A DNA stretch of 64,000 bases from assembly GCA_015680685.1 (NCBI GenBank), contig MNCI01027234.1, positions 62,001 to 126,000 on the forward strand, in the 5' to 3' direction. The notes beneath the pieces are model-generated. The model saw only the letters and a list, made by a program, of their open reading frames with translations. It had not been told where the DNA came from and did no database searches. Source of the stretch: Gnetum montanum (taxonomy: Eukaryota; Streptophyta; Gnetopsida; Gnetales; Gnetaceae). Made by a program: the position numbers and the translations under genes. This document shows positions 45,229-55,946 of this stretch, piece by piece (the first letter of the stretch is position 1; each line of letters opens with the position of its first letter).

Positions 45229-46620
45229 CTATGGTGCAGACACTTGAGGAACAGTTGGTGGCGATGTAGAAGGAGGGAAAGGATGAAAATGTTGAAATTT
45301 AGGAGAAGTGTAAGGTACATAAGGTAGTGGTTGTGTTGAGGACATGGGCTGATAGTAATGAGGAGAATAATAATGTGATAAGATAGAGTATATTGACCCA
45401 GCCGGGGGAGTAGGATGTTGAACTAGATAAGCATTTAGATTTGGATGATATGAAGGGTGTCCCCAGTTTAGAGATGGCTTTCCCCACGACTGGGATTTTT
45501 TCCACTGTGATTGAACATAGTATCTTTGTACAAACTCTAGGTGTAACGTGCTTCCCCAATGCTCATATAAATGTAACAAGATTGGGCATTGGCCCTTGGG
45601 GTGATCGTACAAGAAAATGTTGCATTCATACGTATGATTGGCAGTTGAGCTGTTATTTTCCTCATCCCTTCTTTCTGATTGTCTAATGATATTTTGTCTT
45701 GCTTCTCAAGTTTTTAAAACTATATCTCCAATAATATTGATATATTCCCCACACTTTTTATGCATCCATTCCAGCATCTTATTGATGTTTTCCTCGATTT
45801 CTTCTAATGATTGTTGTACTGGCAAAGATGGTTCTTCCCCCTTGACATAGGTTGATTTCTCCTTTTTATGATTATGGACCTTTGTTAAGTTGAGATTTTG
45901 GTCCCGCTGATGTTTTTCAACACTCTCCCATCTAGCCATTTCTCCTTCTTCTTTTGCTACCCGCTTAATAAGCTCTTGGAATTGATGGGTTCGTAGTTCG
46001 TATAGTTGACCTTGGGCATACATCCCTAGGGTTTCTTTTGTTTCATCACGAAGCCCATCAATGATATGGTACATTAGCTTTTCCTTGGAGAACTGATGGC
46101 CTGGAAAGTTGTTTAATAGTGCATAATATATTTCTAAGGCCATGTCCAAGGGTTCATGTTGTGCTTGTTTCCACTCTTGGATTTGTTTCCTCAAGGCTGA
46201 CACTCTTGCGTAGGTTTGATATCTTTCGTTAAAGAGTTCTACCATTGTTGGCCAACGTCGTATTGAATTTGGTTTTAAGGATCTATACCATGCTTTTGCT
46301 TGGCCAACGAGTGTCATAGGAAAGAGCTTGAGTTTTTGCAAACTGTTATCAATGTTGTTCCATGCACAGGCATCATAGAAGGCTTGTAAATGTTGTTGCG
46401 GATCTAAGTCATAGCCTCCTAAGAAATTGGAAAAGTTGTATAAATCAAGCCTGGGTAGGCGTCTCTCTTTACATTGCCTATGGGAGATTTGAATAGCCTC
46501 TTGTATTTGCGTTAGACTTGTAAATGCTAGTAGGGGTTCATCATCATCGAGTAAGTTATGCTTTCATGCATTGGGATGATGCTACCTTCGTTTATGTTTA
46601 TAAGAAACCCCCACCTCATA
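45229..46620 (-). pseudogene. Gag of gypsy element D
   Basis: The best preserved gag of this family. The N-terminal part (46.6-46.35, interrupted) includes DDDEPLLAF and RLPRLDLYNF then GGYDLDPQQHLQAFYDAC. Frame 46341-45706 (211 aa) follows with QKLKLFPMTLVGQAKAWYRS, TMVELFNERYQTYARVSALR, FSKEKLMYHIIDGLRDETKE and a long charged, probably coiled-coil tail; this is a retrotransposon capsid fold. Frame 45612-45229 holds LYDHPKGQCPILLHLYEHWG and a Pro/Tyr/Ser-rich tail. It corresponds to the A gag at 3.4-5.2 kb. One stop separates the two frames. Confidence 0.8.
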
Positions 46621-46835
46621 TTGTGTACTCCAACCTTCATTGTCATATAATTTGTTGGTTCTCTAATGAATTGCCTCACTAGATGTGGCATTATTATATT
46701 CTCGTAGGAGAGGCATGATTGTGAAATTGTGTGTGAATTTGTATATGACTTTTTGTAATTATTTCTTCCTAAAAGATATATCGTTAATTTCTATACAACG
46801 ACCTTGTATGATATAACTAATCTAGATAACTAGCA

Positions 46836-46857
46836 CCGTCCTCAGCAACTGTGCCAA
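46836..46857 (-). promoter_or_regulatory. Primer binding site of element D
   Basis: Directly next to the 5' LTR end the minus strand reads TTGGCACAGTTGCTGAGGAC. It looks like TGGCGCCGTTGCCGGGGA, the complement of the plant tRNA-Asp 3' end, with several C-to-T/G-to-A type changes. The tRNA assignment is from memory. Confidence 0.6.
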
Positions 46858-47583
46858 TGATGGGTGACGAGGTACCCCTACACTCAACCATACGAATATG
46901 AGTGTTTCACACACGATTCGGTCAAACTCCGCAGACGAACTAGTTATGGTATCTAGATGATTACTCGTAGATTGTAGTTCGCTGTCTTCCCACCTAGACT
47001 AGTATTAGCTTTGTCACGTATGGTTTAGTGCAAAGTGAGGTGTATGATGTGTTCTTACATTAATGCTAATCCTGGGGATGATGGAAAATAATATCAACTA
47101 AACTAGGAGAGAGAGAGAGTGAGAGAGAATCTAAACTAGCCTAAGTGCGATGAGCATCCATTCCTTAATCATTTGTACACATCTTGGACATCATGCATGA
47201 CTACCACTGGGATTACCAAGCGCATGGCCTAGGTATGCTACTGGGTTACCAAGTAGTCACACTTAAATGCTCGTGATTAAGTCGTACTCATTCCGCATTA
47301 TTAGGAGATAAGGGTAGAAAGATATTAACTACGAAAGTAGTAAATAACAATAACAATTAAATAATTAGGCTAAGTAGATGCTGCAATGATGAAGTAATCT
47401 CGATCTTTATTGCTAGTCATGTGCATGTCCAAGTACGTCATACTTGAATAAGGATGCCGTACAATTACAATCATCACATTGTGGGCATGCACTAGGAGAG
47501 AAGGGTTGAGAGGAAAAACTGACAAAAAGTCCCTACCTTAGTACTAAAAAACTACAAAACTTAAACTTAAAAACTGCATACCA
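46858..47583 (-). mobile_element. 5' LTR of element D, truncated at its outer end
   Basis: Matches 41280-41907 closely (GGTACCCCTACACTCAACCA, ACTAGTATTAGCTTTGTCAC, AGTGAGAGAGAATCTAA). It stops at AAACTGCATACCA, so the last 130 or so bases (the U3 start) are missing although the target duplication ATAGT follows at once. Confidence 0.8.
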
Positions 47584-47591
47584 ATAGTGTA

Positions 47592-48310
47592 CTAGGTAAC
47601 AATTCCATGCTCTTGAAGAAACTTTGCAAATGGACTAGGTGCTTGTCCATCATCAGTATATCTACCATAGTATTCACCACATTTATCAAATCTCACTAAC
47701 TTTATTTGCTTATCGCATTGTTTCTCTACTTTAGCCTTAAACACCTTAAAGGCATCTATAGCTTTGCTCTTGTTATGAAGCAGGTATAAATACATATATC
47801 GTGAGTAATCATCAATAAATGTAATGAAATACTTTTGACTATACGTATCCATATCTAGACTACAAATATTTGTATGTATGATCTCTAACATATCTAAACT
47901 CCTCTTGGCACCTTTCTTTGACATATTGATTTGCTTTCCCTTTATGCAGTCCACACAAGTGTTAAAGTTAGTAAAATCTAGAGTACTAAGTACTCCATCA
48001 TTTACTAATATCTTAATTCTCTCAATAGAGATATGTCATAATCTACGATGCCATAACATAGAGGATTCATCATTCATAGCACATCTCTTAATGTTAGCAT
48101 GAACATGCATAGAAGTATAAGAAGTTTCATTTTGGAAATTAATTTTGAAAAGACCATATGTCAATGTACCATTTTCAACAATAAATTTAGATCTATAATA
48201 TAAATTGAATATAGTGTCTGAAAAATTAAAGGAAAATCCCAATGATACAAGTCTTGAAATAGAAATTAAATTCCTTGAAAAACTAGGAATATAACATGTC
48301 TTTTCCAACT
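47592..48310 (-). pseudogene. Pre-integrase and integrase first half of copia E2
   Basis: Frame 48308-48036 ends CAMNDESSMLWHRRL, the start of the GAG-pre-integrase motif, after ETSYTSMHVHANIKR. Frame 47954-47592 (120 aa) gives DCIKGKQINMSKKGAKRSLD, HTNICSLDMDTYSQKYFITF, then DDYSRYMYLYLLHNKSKAID and VRFDKCGEYYGRYTDDGQAP, the last with the second catalytic Asp region (usually RSDxGGEY; here RFDKCGEY). It breaks off at the D insertion. Confidence 0.8.
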
Positions 48311-48319
48311 CTAAAACAA

Positions 48320-49290
48320 AACCACTACTTAAAACTAATTTTCATGTTTCAACTGCCTCCACATGCGAGCACATCTTATTGCCTGAATAGATGCATCACT
48401 CACTTTCCACTGGCTTCTTTAGGTTTTTCACCCCCTGCAAGGAATTGGTAACATGGATTGTAGAACTAGAATCAATCCACCATGTGTCATGGCCAACATC
48501 AACCATATTAGATTTAAAACAAATAAGTGAGAGTTGAATACCTTTCTTTTCAACCCATTTCTAATATCTTTCTTTATGTGTCCTTTATTTTTGTAGAAAA
48601 AACATCTGGATTCCTTCTTAATATTAGCTTGTGCAGGCAAGTTAACCTTCCTCTTGCCTTTGGCTTGTTCTTTAATCTTTTCTTGTGTAGCCAGATGCAC
48701 ACTATCTTTTACTTCCATAGAAAGTCTCCCCTCTTCTTGCACACACATGGTCATTAGTTCATTGATTGACGATTTGTCCTTATGTGTGTTATAAGAAATA
48801 TTAAAAGGTTTGTATTGTGGTGAGAGCGTGTTTAAGATGTAGTGTACAAGGAAAGATTCTGACATCTCAACCTCAAGTGTTTTGAGTTGAGCCACTATAT
48901 CCCTCATTTGCATGATGTGCTCATGTACACCACAAGTTTCAGTAAGCTTCATGGATGAGAACTTCATTATCAAGGTCCTGGCTAACATCTTGTCTGATGA
49001 TTCAAATTGTTCATCATTGGCCTTTAACAAGGTGCACACATTGTCATACTATTCCAATGAACCATGCATACTAGCCAAGATCTTGGTTTTTATGAACATG
49101 ACATAGAGGCAAATAGATCACTCCCATTTTTCATAATTACCAATATCATCTGGATGACTGATTACTGTAATGGTAGGTGGTTCATTCTTATAGATAGCAT
49201 AATTAATGTCCATCCAGCCTAAATGAAAAAGAATTCTCTCTTTTCACACCTTATAATTATCACCCTTTAATTCAAGAATGTCACATTTAA
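48320..49290 (-). pseudogene. Gag and protease of copia E2
   Basis: Frame 49039-48428 (203 aa): QFESSDKMLARTLIMKFSSM, GVHEHIMQMRDIVAQLKTLE, ESFLVHYILNTLSPQYKPFN and a zinc knuckle CFFYKNKGHIKKDIRNGLK with Tyr for the second Cys and Asn-Gly for the last Cys. The start near 49290 reads DILELKGDNYKV. The protease (about 48490-48430) reads HDTWWIDSSSTIHVTNSLQG across a frame change. It parallels E1 throughout. Confidence 0.8.
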
Positions 49291-49339
49291 AATCAAAGTA
49301 GCTTATAGGTTGTACAACTGCACAATCAAACAAGCTTCT

Positions 49340-50865
49340 TGTTGATGCGTAAATTTTAGACATGAGAACACCTATGAAAACTCGTTTTAGGAGACTATCG
49401 CCTAGGGCACCTCCCGTATGGGTACGGAAACCCAGGAATAGTCTCAGTTGGAAAGGGCTATGTGACAAAAACAATAATAATAATATTTTAAACAAAGTAT
49501 TAAAAGTTTTAAATTTAATAAGAATATTGAAAATTTAAATAATTCATGTAATTTAAAAGAGTACAATAAATAATTCAAAATAAAATGCAAATAATAATAT
49601 TGAAAACTATAAAAGTTATCTGCCATCGCAGCTGCTTCTGCGCTTGGAGATGGCAGAGAGAAAAATTTGTTCTATTGTTTGAAAACAAATAAATAAAGAA
49701 CAAAACGATGTTAATGCTATTTGTGTTGCCTGTGCATACAACCTGTCTCTGCCAGGTTTTTGTTTATAGGCAAAAAGAAAGACTTCTACTGACACCCCTC
49801 ACAGTGTCCACATTGGCACCGTTGCTGTTGGGCGTTGGTCTCTGCCACATGGGCAGAAAAGAAAAGAAAGAAAAAAAAATGTTACCATCGTTCAGCAATT
49901 GCTATTGCAGGGCCTGCATAGTGTCATTTACAATCTGCCTGCGACTGCTGTTGATGTTTGGCGGGCGTTTCATGCTCTTGCCGTGTTCTGCTGTCTATCG
50001 ACAGAAGAGAGAAGACTGCCAAAAAGCCCAGCATCCAAAGAGAGGGCCACTGTCTACGGCTCGTAGCAACAAGAGGCTAAAAGATGGGTTGGATGTGGCC
50101 AGAGAAAACAGAAGAACAAAATAAAACAATGGCTACTGATGGACATGTGCTGCTAGCCGCAACACCACTGCTTGTTTCAAAAAGAAAGATTGGCCACCCT
50201 ATTGGCTGCAAAACAAAACATGGTCATTGCAAACTTTGGCTCCATCCCCTTTATAGCGGTCCTGTGGGAGAAACCCTAACCCTAAATCGTCATTCGCCGT
50301 CAACACGCTGCATCATTATTATAAATGTTTTAACAAGTGTTTGTAAATATGTAATTCTTTTTTTAAAAAATATGAAAATCAATTCATTAGACTTGCACAA
50401 ATTATGCGATCATTACCATGTTTTATAATTTAAAGATATGCTATTTTGTTGGCATTTTTTAAGGTGGCTTATCTTTTTTGTTGATTTTATTTCTTTTCTT
50501 TTCTAAATGGAATTCCTTTATATCACTTTCTCTCTCCAAGGGGTAATTGGTACCAACAACATGATTGATAAAATACATTGAGGTAATCTTTTAGAGGTCT
50601 GTGCAAAGCATGTGGTGCACTATTTATCATGTGCTGGTGTAGTGCTTGCTCATTTAGCAATAGAAATTCATAATTTTTATTTTATTTTATTTATGTGTGG
50701 TTGAGGACCTTTTGTGTATATTTTGCTTTTTACATAAAACCAGTATAGCATTTGTTGAATTCCTATAAATTTGATTTGTGCATTTTGACTACTTTGCAAC
50801 TATAATTTTCTACATGTGCATTGATAATGGCCCTATGCCTAGCATGGGTGAGGTTGACCTCAACA
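49340..50865 (-). mobile_element. 3' LTR of F2
   Basis: About 1526 bp, from TGTTGAGGTCAACC (minus strand, at 50865) to the TCAACA end at 49340. The polypurine tract lies directly to its right. The outer 350 bp and the start agree with F1; the U3 middle differs and includes an AAACCCTAACCCTAAAT telo-box-like word at 50270. Confidence 0.8.
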
Positions 50866-50878
50866 CTTAGCCCCCAAA
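50866..50878 (-). promoter_or_regulatory. Polypurine tract of F2
   Basis: Minus strand TTTGGGGGCTAAG, identical in core to the F1 tract at 58400. Confidence 0.75.
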
Positions 50879-51251
50879 CTACAAATTGCATGCAAGTGCA
50901 AGGACCATAAAATTTTGACTGAAAATGCAACGGATGGGGAAATAAAAACAACATGAAACAATAAATACAAACTTTAAAGTGAACTATAATGTTTTAAACA
51001 TGATCAAAATAACCAAATAATTGAAAGAGATATCGACATAGGCCATCCAAACAATCATTAAAATCTAAATATATAATTTATTTTTATTTTAACTAAGATC
51101 TATAGATATATATGTATAATTATATATATATATATGTAGATATATGCTTAAGCTCTCATTCTCAATATTCTCACAAGGTAATAGTAAAAGTATGCAAACT
51201 AATTTGAGCAAGTGACTTATACAAAACTTAATGAGGAGGATGAGCTAAAAC

Positions 51252-52388
51252 TCATGTTAGATAATAGGAAGCTGCAACTTTCAGATTTTTCCTTGGTTTT
51301 TCTGGTTGTATAAGGCTTTTGTTATTGTTTCTCTTTAGCTCAACCGCTTCATTGGATAGTTTTTGTAGTGAAGTGAGTATTTGGGTTATCTGATTTTGAG
51401 TTTGGGTTGGTGGTTCAACAGAATTTGATATCCTGTTTGGGTTGATAATGGATTGAATCAAGGCTTTTGATTGATCATCATTCAAACTAGTGTTGGATGG
51501 TAAGAATGAAGAGGACATGGGGCCTTGTGAGTAATTACTTAAAGGTTGAGTTGATTGAAAGGGAGAAACAACTTGAGACATAACATTAGACGTTTGAAAA
51601 GTTGGTAGGAGTGGGTTTGATTGCATAGGGTTACTAACACTCATCATCCCAAATTGGGTTTGGATGTTGTTCATAAGGGTTATTTGCTCTAATTCAACAG
51701 CTTTTGACATTGCACCTTGTATTTCCATTATGTTGGGATTAGATTTGATAGTATAAGTGAAGAATGAATCAATGGTAGAGAGATAGAAGTTGAGAATACC
51801 ATCTGGTTGTGGTCGCATCTCATTTGGCACATAGGCTAGTTGATGAAGGAATCTAAGGTTATAATCCCTAACATTTTCCCTAGGTAGCTTTCTTAGGCTA
51901 GTAAAGTTACTTGATGCGATAGCAGGGCTTGTAAATTTGTCAAATTGATTTAAAAACTTGTTTTTGAATTCTTGCCATGTGTTAATAGAGACATCAAGAA
52001 GCATTAAGAGCCATTGGGTTGATTTGGTCCTAAATGTTGTTACAAACACCCTGCATGCCACATCATTATGTATAATGTTGTGGATCCCTAGTAAGGTTTC
52101 AAAACATTGTATGTGTTGGTGGGCATCATTCGTAGGGGTTGTAGGATTGAAGAACAAATTTATGTTTTGAAGGGATTTTGGTATGTCATGGTAATTATGA
52201 AAGTTAAAAGGGTTTCTTATAAGGGAATCGGGGGTTGATGGGCTGTCATCTTAGTCCGAGGTTTTAAGGAATTGAACTTGGAAAAAGTGAAGCTCGTTGT
52301 TTTCTCAAAGTAAATTGACAAGTAGCTAGTTGATTAGGGGTAGGAGTATGAGTTCTTTGTTGAGATATTCCATAAGAAAAGTCACTCA
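51252..52388 (-). pseudogene. Gag of F2, ending in a deletion junction
   Basis: The start near 52388 reads MSDFSYGISQQRTHTPTPNQ, then a frameshift. Frame 52157-51252 (301 aa) includes HIQCFETLLGIHNIIHNDVA, FKNKFLNQFDKFTSPAIASS, NFTSLRKLPRENVRDYNLRF and NFYLSTIDSFFTYTIKSNPN, a Tat/Athila-type capsid, followed by a Ser/Pro/Gln-rich tail. It is cleaner than the F1 gag. At LIQPEKPRKNLKVAASYYLT the frame leaves gag and enters sequence equal to 57985-58030 of F1, so everything between (zinc knuckle, protease, rest of pol) has been deleted. Confidence 0.8.
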
Positions 52389-52766
52389 TAAAATGAAAAA
52401 TAACAGGAAATGTAAAATGCTAATAAATTGTGAAAATTAAAGAAACTGAAAAAAACATTTGAATGCTATATTTTTATTTATTTTTTATTTTTTATTTTTT
52501 AAAAATAAAATTGAAATTACAAAATTTCAGAAAAGTAAATTGAAAGTAAAATGATTTAAATCACCTCAATTAAATTTTAGAAAAACAAATTAAAAAAAAA
52601 GGATTGTTAGAATATAAATTTGGAGATTTGAAAATGAAACTAAAATAGAGTAATAAAATTGAAAATAGGGAGGCAAAAATAAAATAAACAGTAAAAGAAA
52701 TGATAATAATTTTTTTTCTAGAAAAAAGAAACATAAAAGGAAAATAAAGAAAAGGTTGAGAAATTG

Positions 52767-52783
52767 CCCTCCTTCTAGCACCA
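52767..52783 (-). promoter_or_regulatory. Primer binding site of F2
   Basis: Minus strand TGGTGCTAGAAGGAGGG, one change from the F1 site. Confidence 0.75.
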
Positions 52784-52789
52784 AAAAGG

Positions 52790-52934
52790 TGTTTATGCGT
52801 AAATTTTGGACACGAAAACACATGTGAAAACTCGTTTTAGGAGACTATCGCCTAGGGCGCCTCCCATATGCGTACGAAAACCTAGGAATAGTCTCAGCTG
52901 GAAAGGGCTACGTGACAAAAACAATAATAATAAT
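52790..52934 (-). mobile_element. 5' LTR remnant of F2
   Basis: 145 bp of the LTR 3' end on the minus strand, stopping in an AATAATAATAAT run where the plus-strand F1 LTR starts. Confidence 0.8.
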
Positions 52935-54036
52935 TGTTGAGGCCAACCTCACCCATGTCAGGCATAGGACCTTGTTTGAACAAGTTTAATATCACAAAAA
53001 ATCAGAAGTCATATAGTATTAACATGTCAAGCCCTCATGGTCTAAATTAAATATACTTTCATGGGCTTGAATAACCCATAAATTGTAAAATGCAATGTAC
53101 CTGGTCAAAGAATGCAACTATCTAACACACATCCAACTCGTGCACAACTATCCAACACAGATACATTGAACCTGGTCAAAGAATGCAACTATCCAACACA
53201 CATCNNNNNNNNNNNNNNNNNNNNNNNNNNNNNNNNNNNNNNNNNNNNNNNNNNNNNNNNNNNNNNNNNNNNNNNNNNNNNNNNNNNNNNNNNNNNNNNN
53301 NNNNNNNNNNNNNNNNNNNNNNNNNNNNNNNNNNNNNNNNNNNNNNNNNNNNNNNNNNNNNNNNNNNNNNNNNNNNNNNNNNNNNNNNNNNNNNNNNNNN
53401 NNNNNNNNNNNNNNNNNNNNNNNNNNNNNNNNNNNNNNNNNNNNNNNNNNNNNNNNNNNNNNNNNNNNNNNNNNNNNNNNNNNNNNNNNNNNNNNNNNNN
53501 NNNNNNNNNNNNNNNNNNNNNNNNNNNNNNNNNNNNNNNNNNNNNNNNNNNNNNNNNNNNNNNNNNNNNNNNNNNNNNNNNNNNNNNNNNNNNNNNNNNN
53601 NNNNNNNNNNNNNNNNNNNNNNNNNNNNNNNNNNNNNNNNNNNNNNNNNNNNNNNNNNNNNNNNNNNNNNNNNNNNNNNNNNNNNNNNNNNNNNNNNNNN
53701 NNNNNNNNNNNNNNNNNNNNNNNNNNNNNNNNNNNNNNNNNNNNNNNNNNNNNNNNNNNNNNNNNNNNNNNNNNNNNNNNNNNNNNNNNNNNNNNNNNNN
53801 NNNNNNNNNNNNNNNNNNNNNNNNNNNNNNNNNNNNNNNNNNNNNNNNNNNNNNNNNNNNNNNNNNNNNNNNNNNNNNNNNNNNAAAATATTTTTATTAT
53901 TGTTTTGTCACATAGCCCTTTCCAGCTGAGACTATTCCCAGGTTTCCGTACCCATACGGGAGGCATCCTAGGTGATGGTCTCCTAAAACGAGTTTTCATA
54001 GGTGTTGGCGATGTGTCCAAAATTTATGCATCAACA
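52935..54036 (+). mobile_element. 5' LTR of F1 (with assembly gap)
   Basis: Starts TGTTGAGGCCAACCTCACCC and ends CATCAACA. It includes the beginning of the 71-bp repeat array (53100-53204) and 680 N (53205-53884). Confidence 0.8.
53205..53884. other. Assembly gap of 680 N
   Basis: The gap begins inside the 71-bp LTR repeats. Any frame running through it is meaningless. Confidence 0.95.
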
Positions 54037-54042
54037 CCTTTT

Positions 54043-54059
54043 TGGCGCTAGAAGGAGGG
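54043..54059 (+). promoter_or_regulatory. Primer binding site of F1
   Basis: TGGCGCTAGAAGGAGGG, 6 bp after the LTR end. It is complementary to the 3' end I recall for plant tRNA-Asn(GUU), CCCTCCTTCTAGCGCCA, as described for Tat-type gypsy elements. Confidence 0.7.
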
Positions 54060-54413
54060 CAGTTTCTCAACCTTTTTTTTTATTTTCCTTTTATGTTTTT
54101 TTTAGAAAAAAAAAGTTTATTATCATTTTTTTTACTGTTTGTTTTATTTTTGTCTCCCTATTTTCAGTTTTATTGCTCTATTTTAGTTTCATTTTCAAAT
54201 CTCCAATTTATATTCTAGCAATCTTTTTTTTTAATTTGTTTTTCTGAAATTTAATTGAGGTGATTTAAATCATTTTACTTTCAATTTACTTTTCTGAAAT
54301 TTTGTAATTTCAATTTTACTTTAAATAAAATATAGCATTCAAATGTTTTTTTTTCATTTTTTTTAATTTTCACAATTTATTAGCAGTTTACATTTCCTGT
54401 TATTTTTTATTTT
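54060..54413 (+). other. Leader of F1
   Basis: T-rich, low-complexity untranslated leader between the primer site and gag. Confidence 0.6.
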
Positions 54414-55583
54414 ATGAGTGACTTTTCTTACGGAATATCTCAACAAAGAACTCATACTCCTACCCCTAGTCAACCAGCTACTCGTCAATTTACTTTGGGA
54501 AAACAACGTGCTTCACTTTTTCCAAGTTCAATTCTTAAGAAACCTTGGACTAAGATGGCAGCCCATCAACCCTCGGCTCCGTTAGTAAGAAACCCTTTTA
54601 ACTTTCATGACTACCATGACATACCAAAATCCCTTTAGAACATAAATTTGTTCTTCGATCCTACAACCCGTATGAATGATGCCCGCTAACACATACAATG
54701 TTTTGAAACCTTATTAGGGATCTACAACATTGTACATAATGATGTGGCATGCAGAGTGTTTATAACAACATTTAGGACCAAATCAACCCAATGGTTCTTA
54801 ATGCTTCCTAATGCCTCTATTAACACATGACAAGAATTCAAAAACAAGTTTTTGAATCAATTTGACAAATTTACAAGCCTTGCTATCACATCAAGCAACT
54901 TTACTAGCCTAAGAAAGCTACATGGGAAAAATGTTAGGGATTATAACCTTAGATTCCTTCATTAACTTGCCTATGTGTCAAATGAGATGTAACCACAACC
55001 AGATGGTATCCTCAACTTCTATCTCTCTACCATTGATCCATTCTTCACTTATGCTATCAAATCTAATCCCAACATAACGGAAAGACAAGGTGCAATGTCA
55101 AAAGCTGTGGAATTAGAGCAAATAACCCTTATGAACAGCATCCAAACCCAATTTGGGATGATGAGTGTTAGTAACCCTATGCGATCAAACCCACTCCTAC
55201 CAACTTTTCAAATGTCTAATGTTATGCCTCAAGTTGTTTCTCCCTTTCAACCAATTCAACCTTTAAGTAATTACTCACAAGGCCCCATGTCCTCTTCATT
55301 CTTACCATCCAACACTGGTTTGAATGATGACCAATCAAAAGCCTTGATTCAATTCATTATCAACCCAAATGGGACATCAAATTCTGTTGAACCACCAACC
55401 CAAACTCAAAATCAGATGAGCCAAATACTCACTTTACTACAAAAACTATGCAATGAAGTGGTTGAGCTAAAGAGAAACAATAACAAAAGCCCTATACAAC
55501 CAGAAAAACCAAGTGCATCAATCAATGATGATTATTGTCGTCTTCATAATACGAGGAAACATTCCGAAAAGACTTGTCCTTAA
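54414..55583 (+). pseudogene. Gag of F1
   Basis: ATG at 54414: MSDFSYGISQQRTHTPTPSQ. After the stop at 54636 it continues NPTTR-like, HIQCFETLLGIYNIVHNDVA, FKNKFLNQFDKFTSLAITSS and YNLRFLH, with about five in-frame stops before 55095. The frame 55095-55583 (162 aa) is then open: MSKAVELEQITLMNSIQTQF, a Ser/Pro/Gln-rich linker, and the zinc-knuckle-like YCRLHNTRKHSEKTCP at its end, like the gag end of Tat/Ogre elements. Its overall structure equals F2 gag. Confidence 0.8.
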
Positions 55584-55946
55584 TTCACGACATTGTATGG
55601 TGACAATGCCCAAGGGTAACAAAATGGGAAAACCCCTATCATGGTCCTTAATGTACCTCATGAGACAGAAAATGAAGAGGTTTCCTCATTAGAACAAGTT
55701 ATGGTAGGTGACCCTAACCCACACAACACTCGCTACAGCAAAATTAGTGACATTATGAATGCTACACAACAACAAACTAGGAATAATTTCTATACACCTC
55801 CAAACAGAAGAGTTCCTAGTCAAAACAATGCAAACAACCAATCTGGGTCATCCCAAGTAATTGCCCCATAACGACCAAATCCCCCATCTATACTTAGAAG
55901 AGTTCCATCTCAACAAGAAGCCAAAGATGAACATAAGAATTATGAT
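55584..55946 (+). pseudogene. Gag-protease linker of F1
   Basis: Open frame 55641-55871 reads MVLNVPHETENEEVSSLEQV then a Gln/Asn-rich stretch, ending at a TAA at 55869. It is probably part of the same polyprotein before the protease. Confidence 0.6.

Larger units (their letters stand above)
41280..47583 (-). mobile_element. Ty3/gypsy element D, gag plus 3' ORF only (non-autonomous)
   Basis: Two LTRs (41280-42039 and 46858-47583), a primer site next to the right LTR, gag (46.6-45.2), a 2.2-kb noncoding middle and a 3' ORF (43.0-42.2), then the polypurine tract. No protease, RT, RNase H or integrase is present between gag and the 3' ORF. It sits in the integrase gene of copia E2 with the duplication ATAGT. 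Confidence 0.85.

Noticed and set aside
50265-50290. CCCTAA telomere-like words
   Set aside because: Only two units inside the F2 LTR; probably a telo-box promoter word or chance, not an interstitial telomere.
49708-50428. Plus-strand frames of 138 and 114 codons
   Set aside because: They lie inside the F2 3' LTR, antisense to the element, with no family similarity.
53112-54020. Long open frames of 248-290 codons on both strands
   Set aside because: They consist almost entirely of the 680-N gap.
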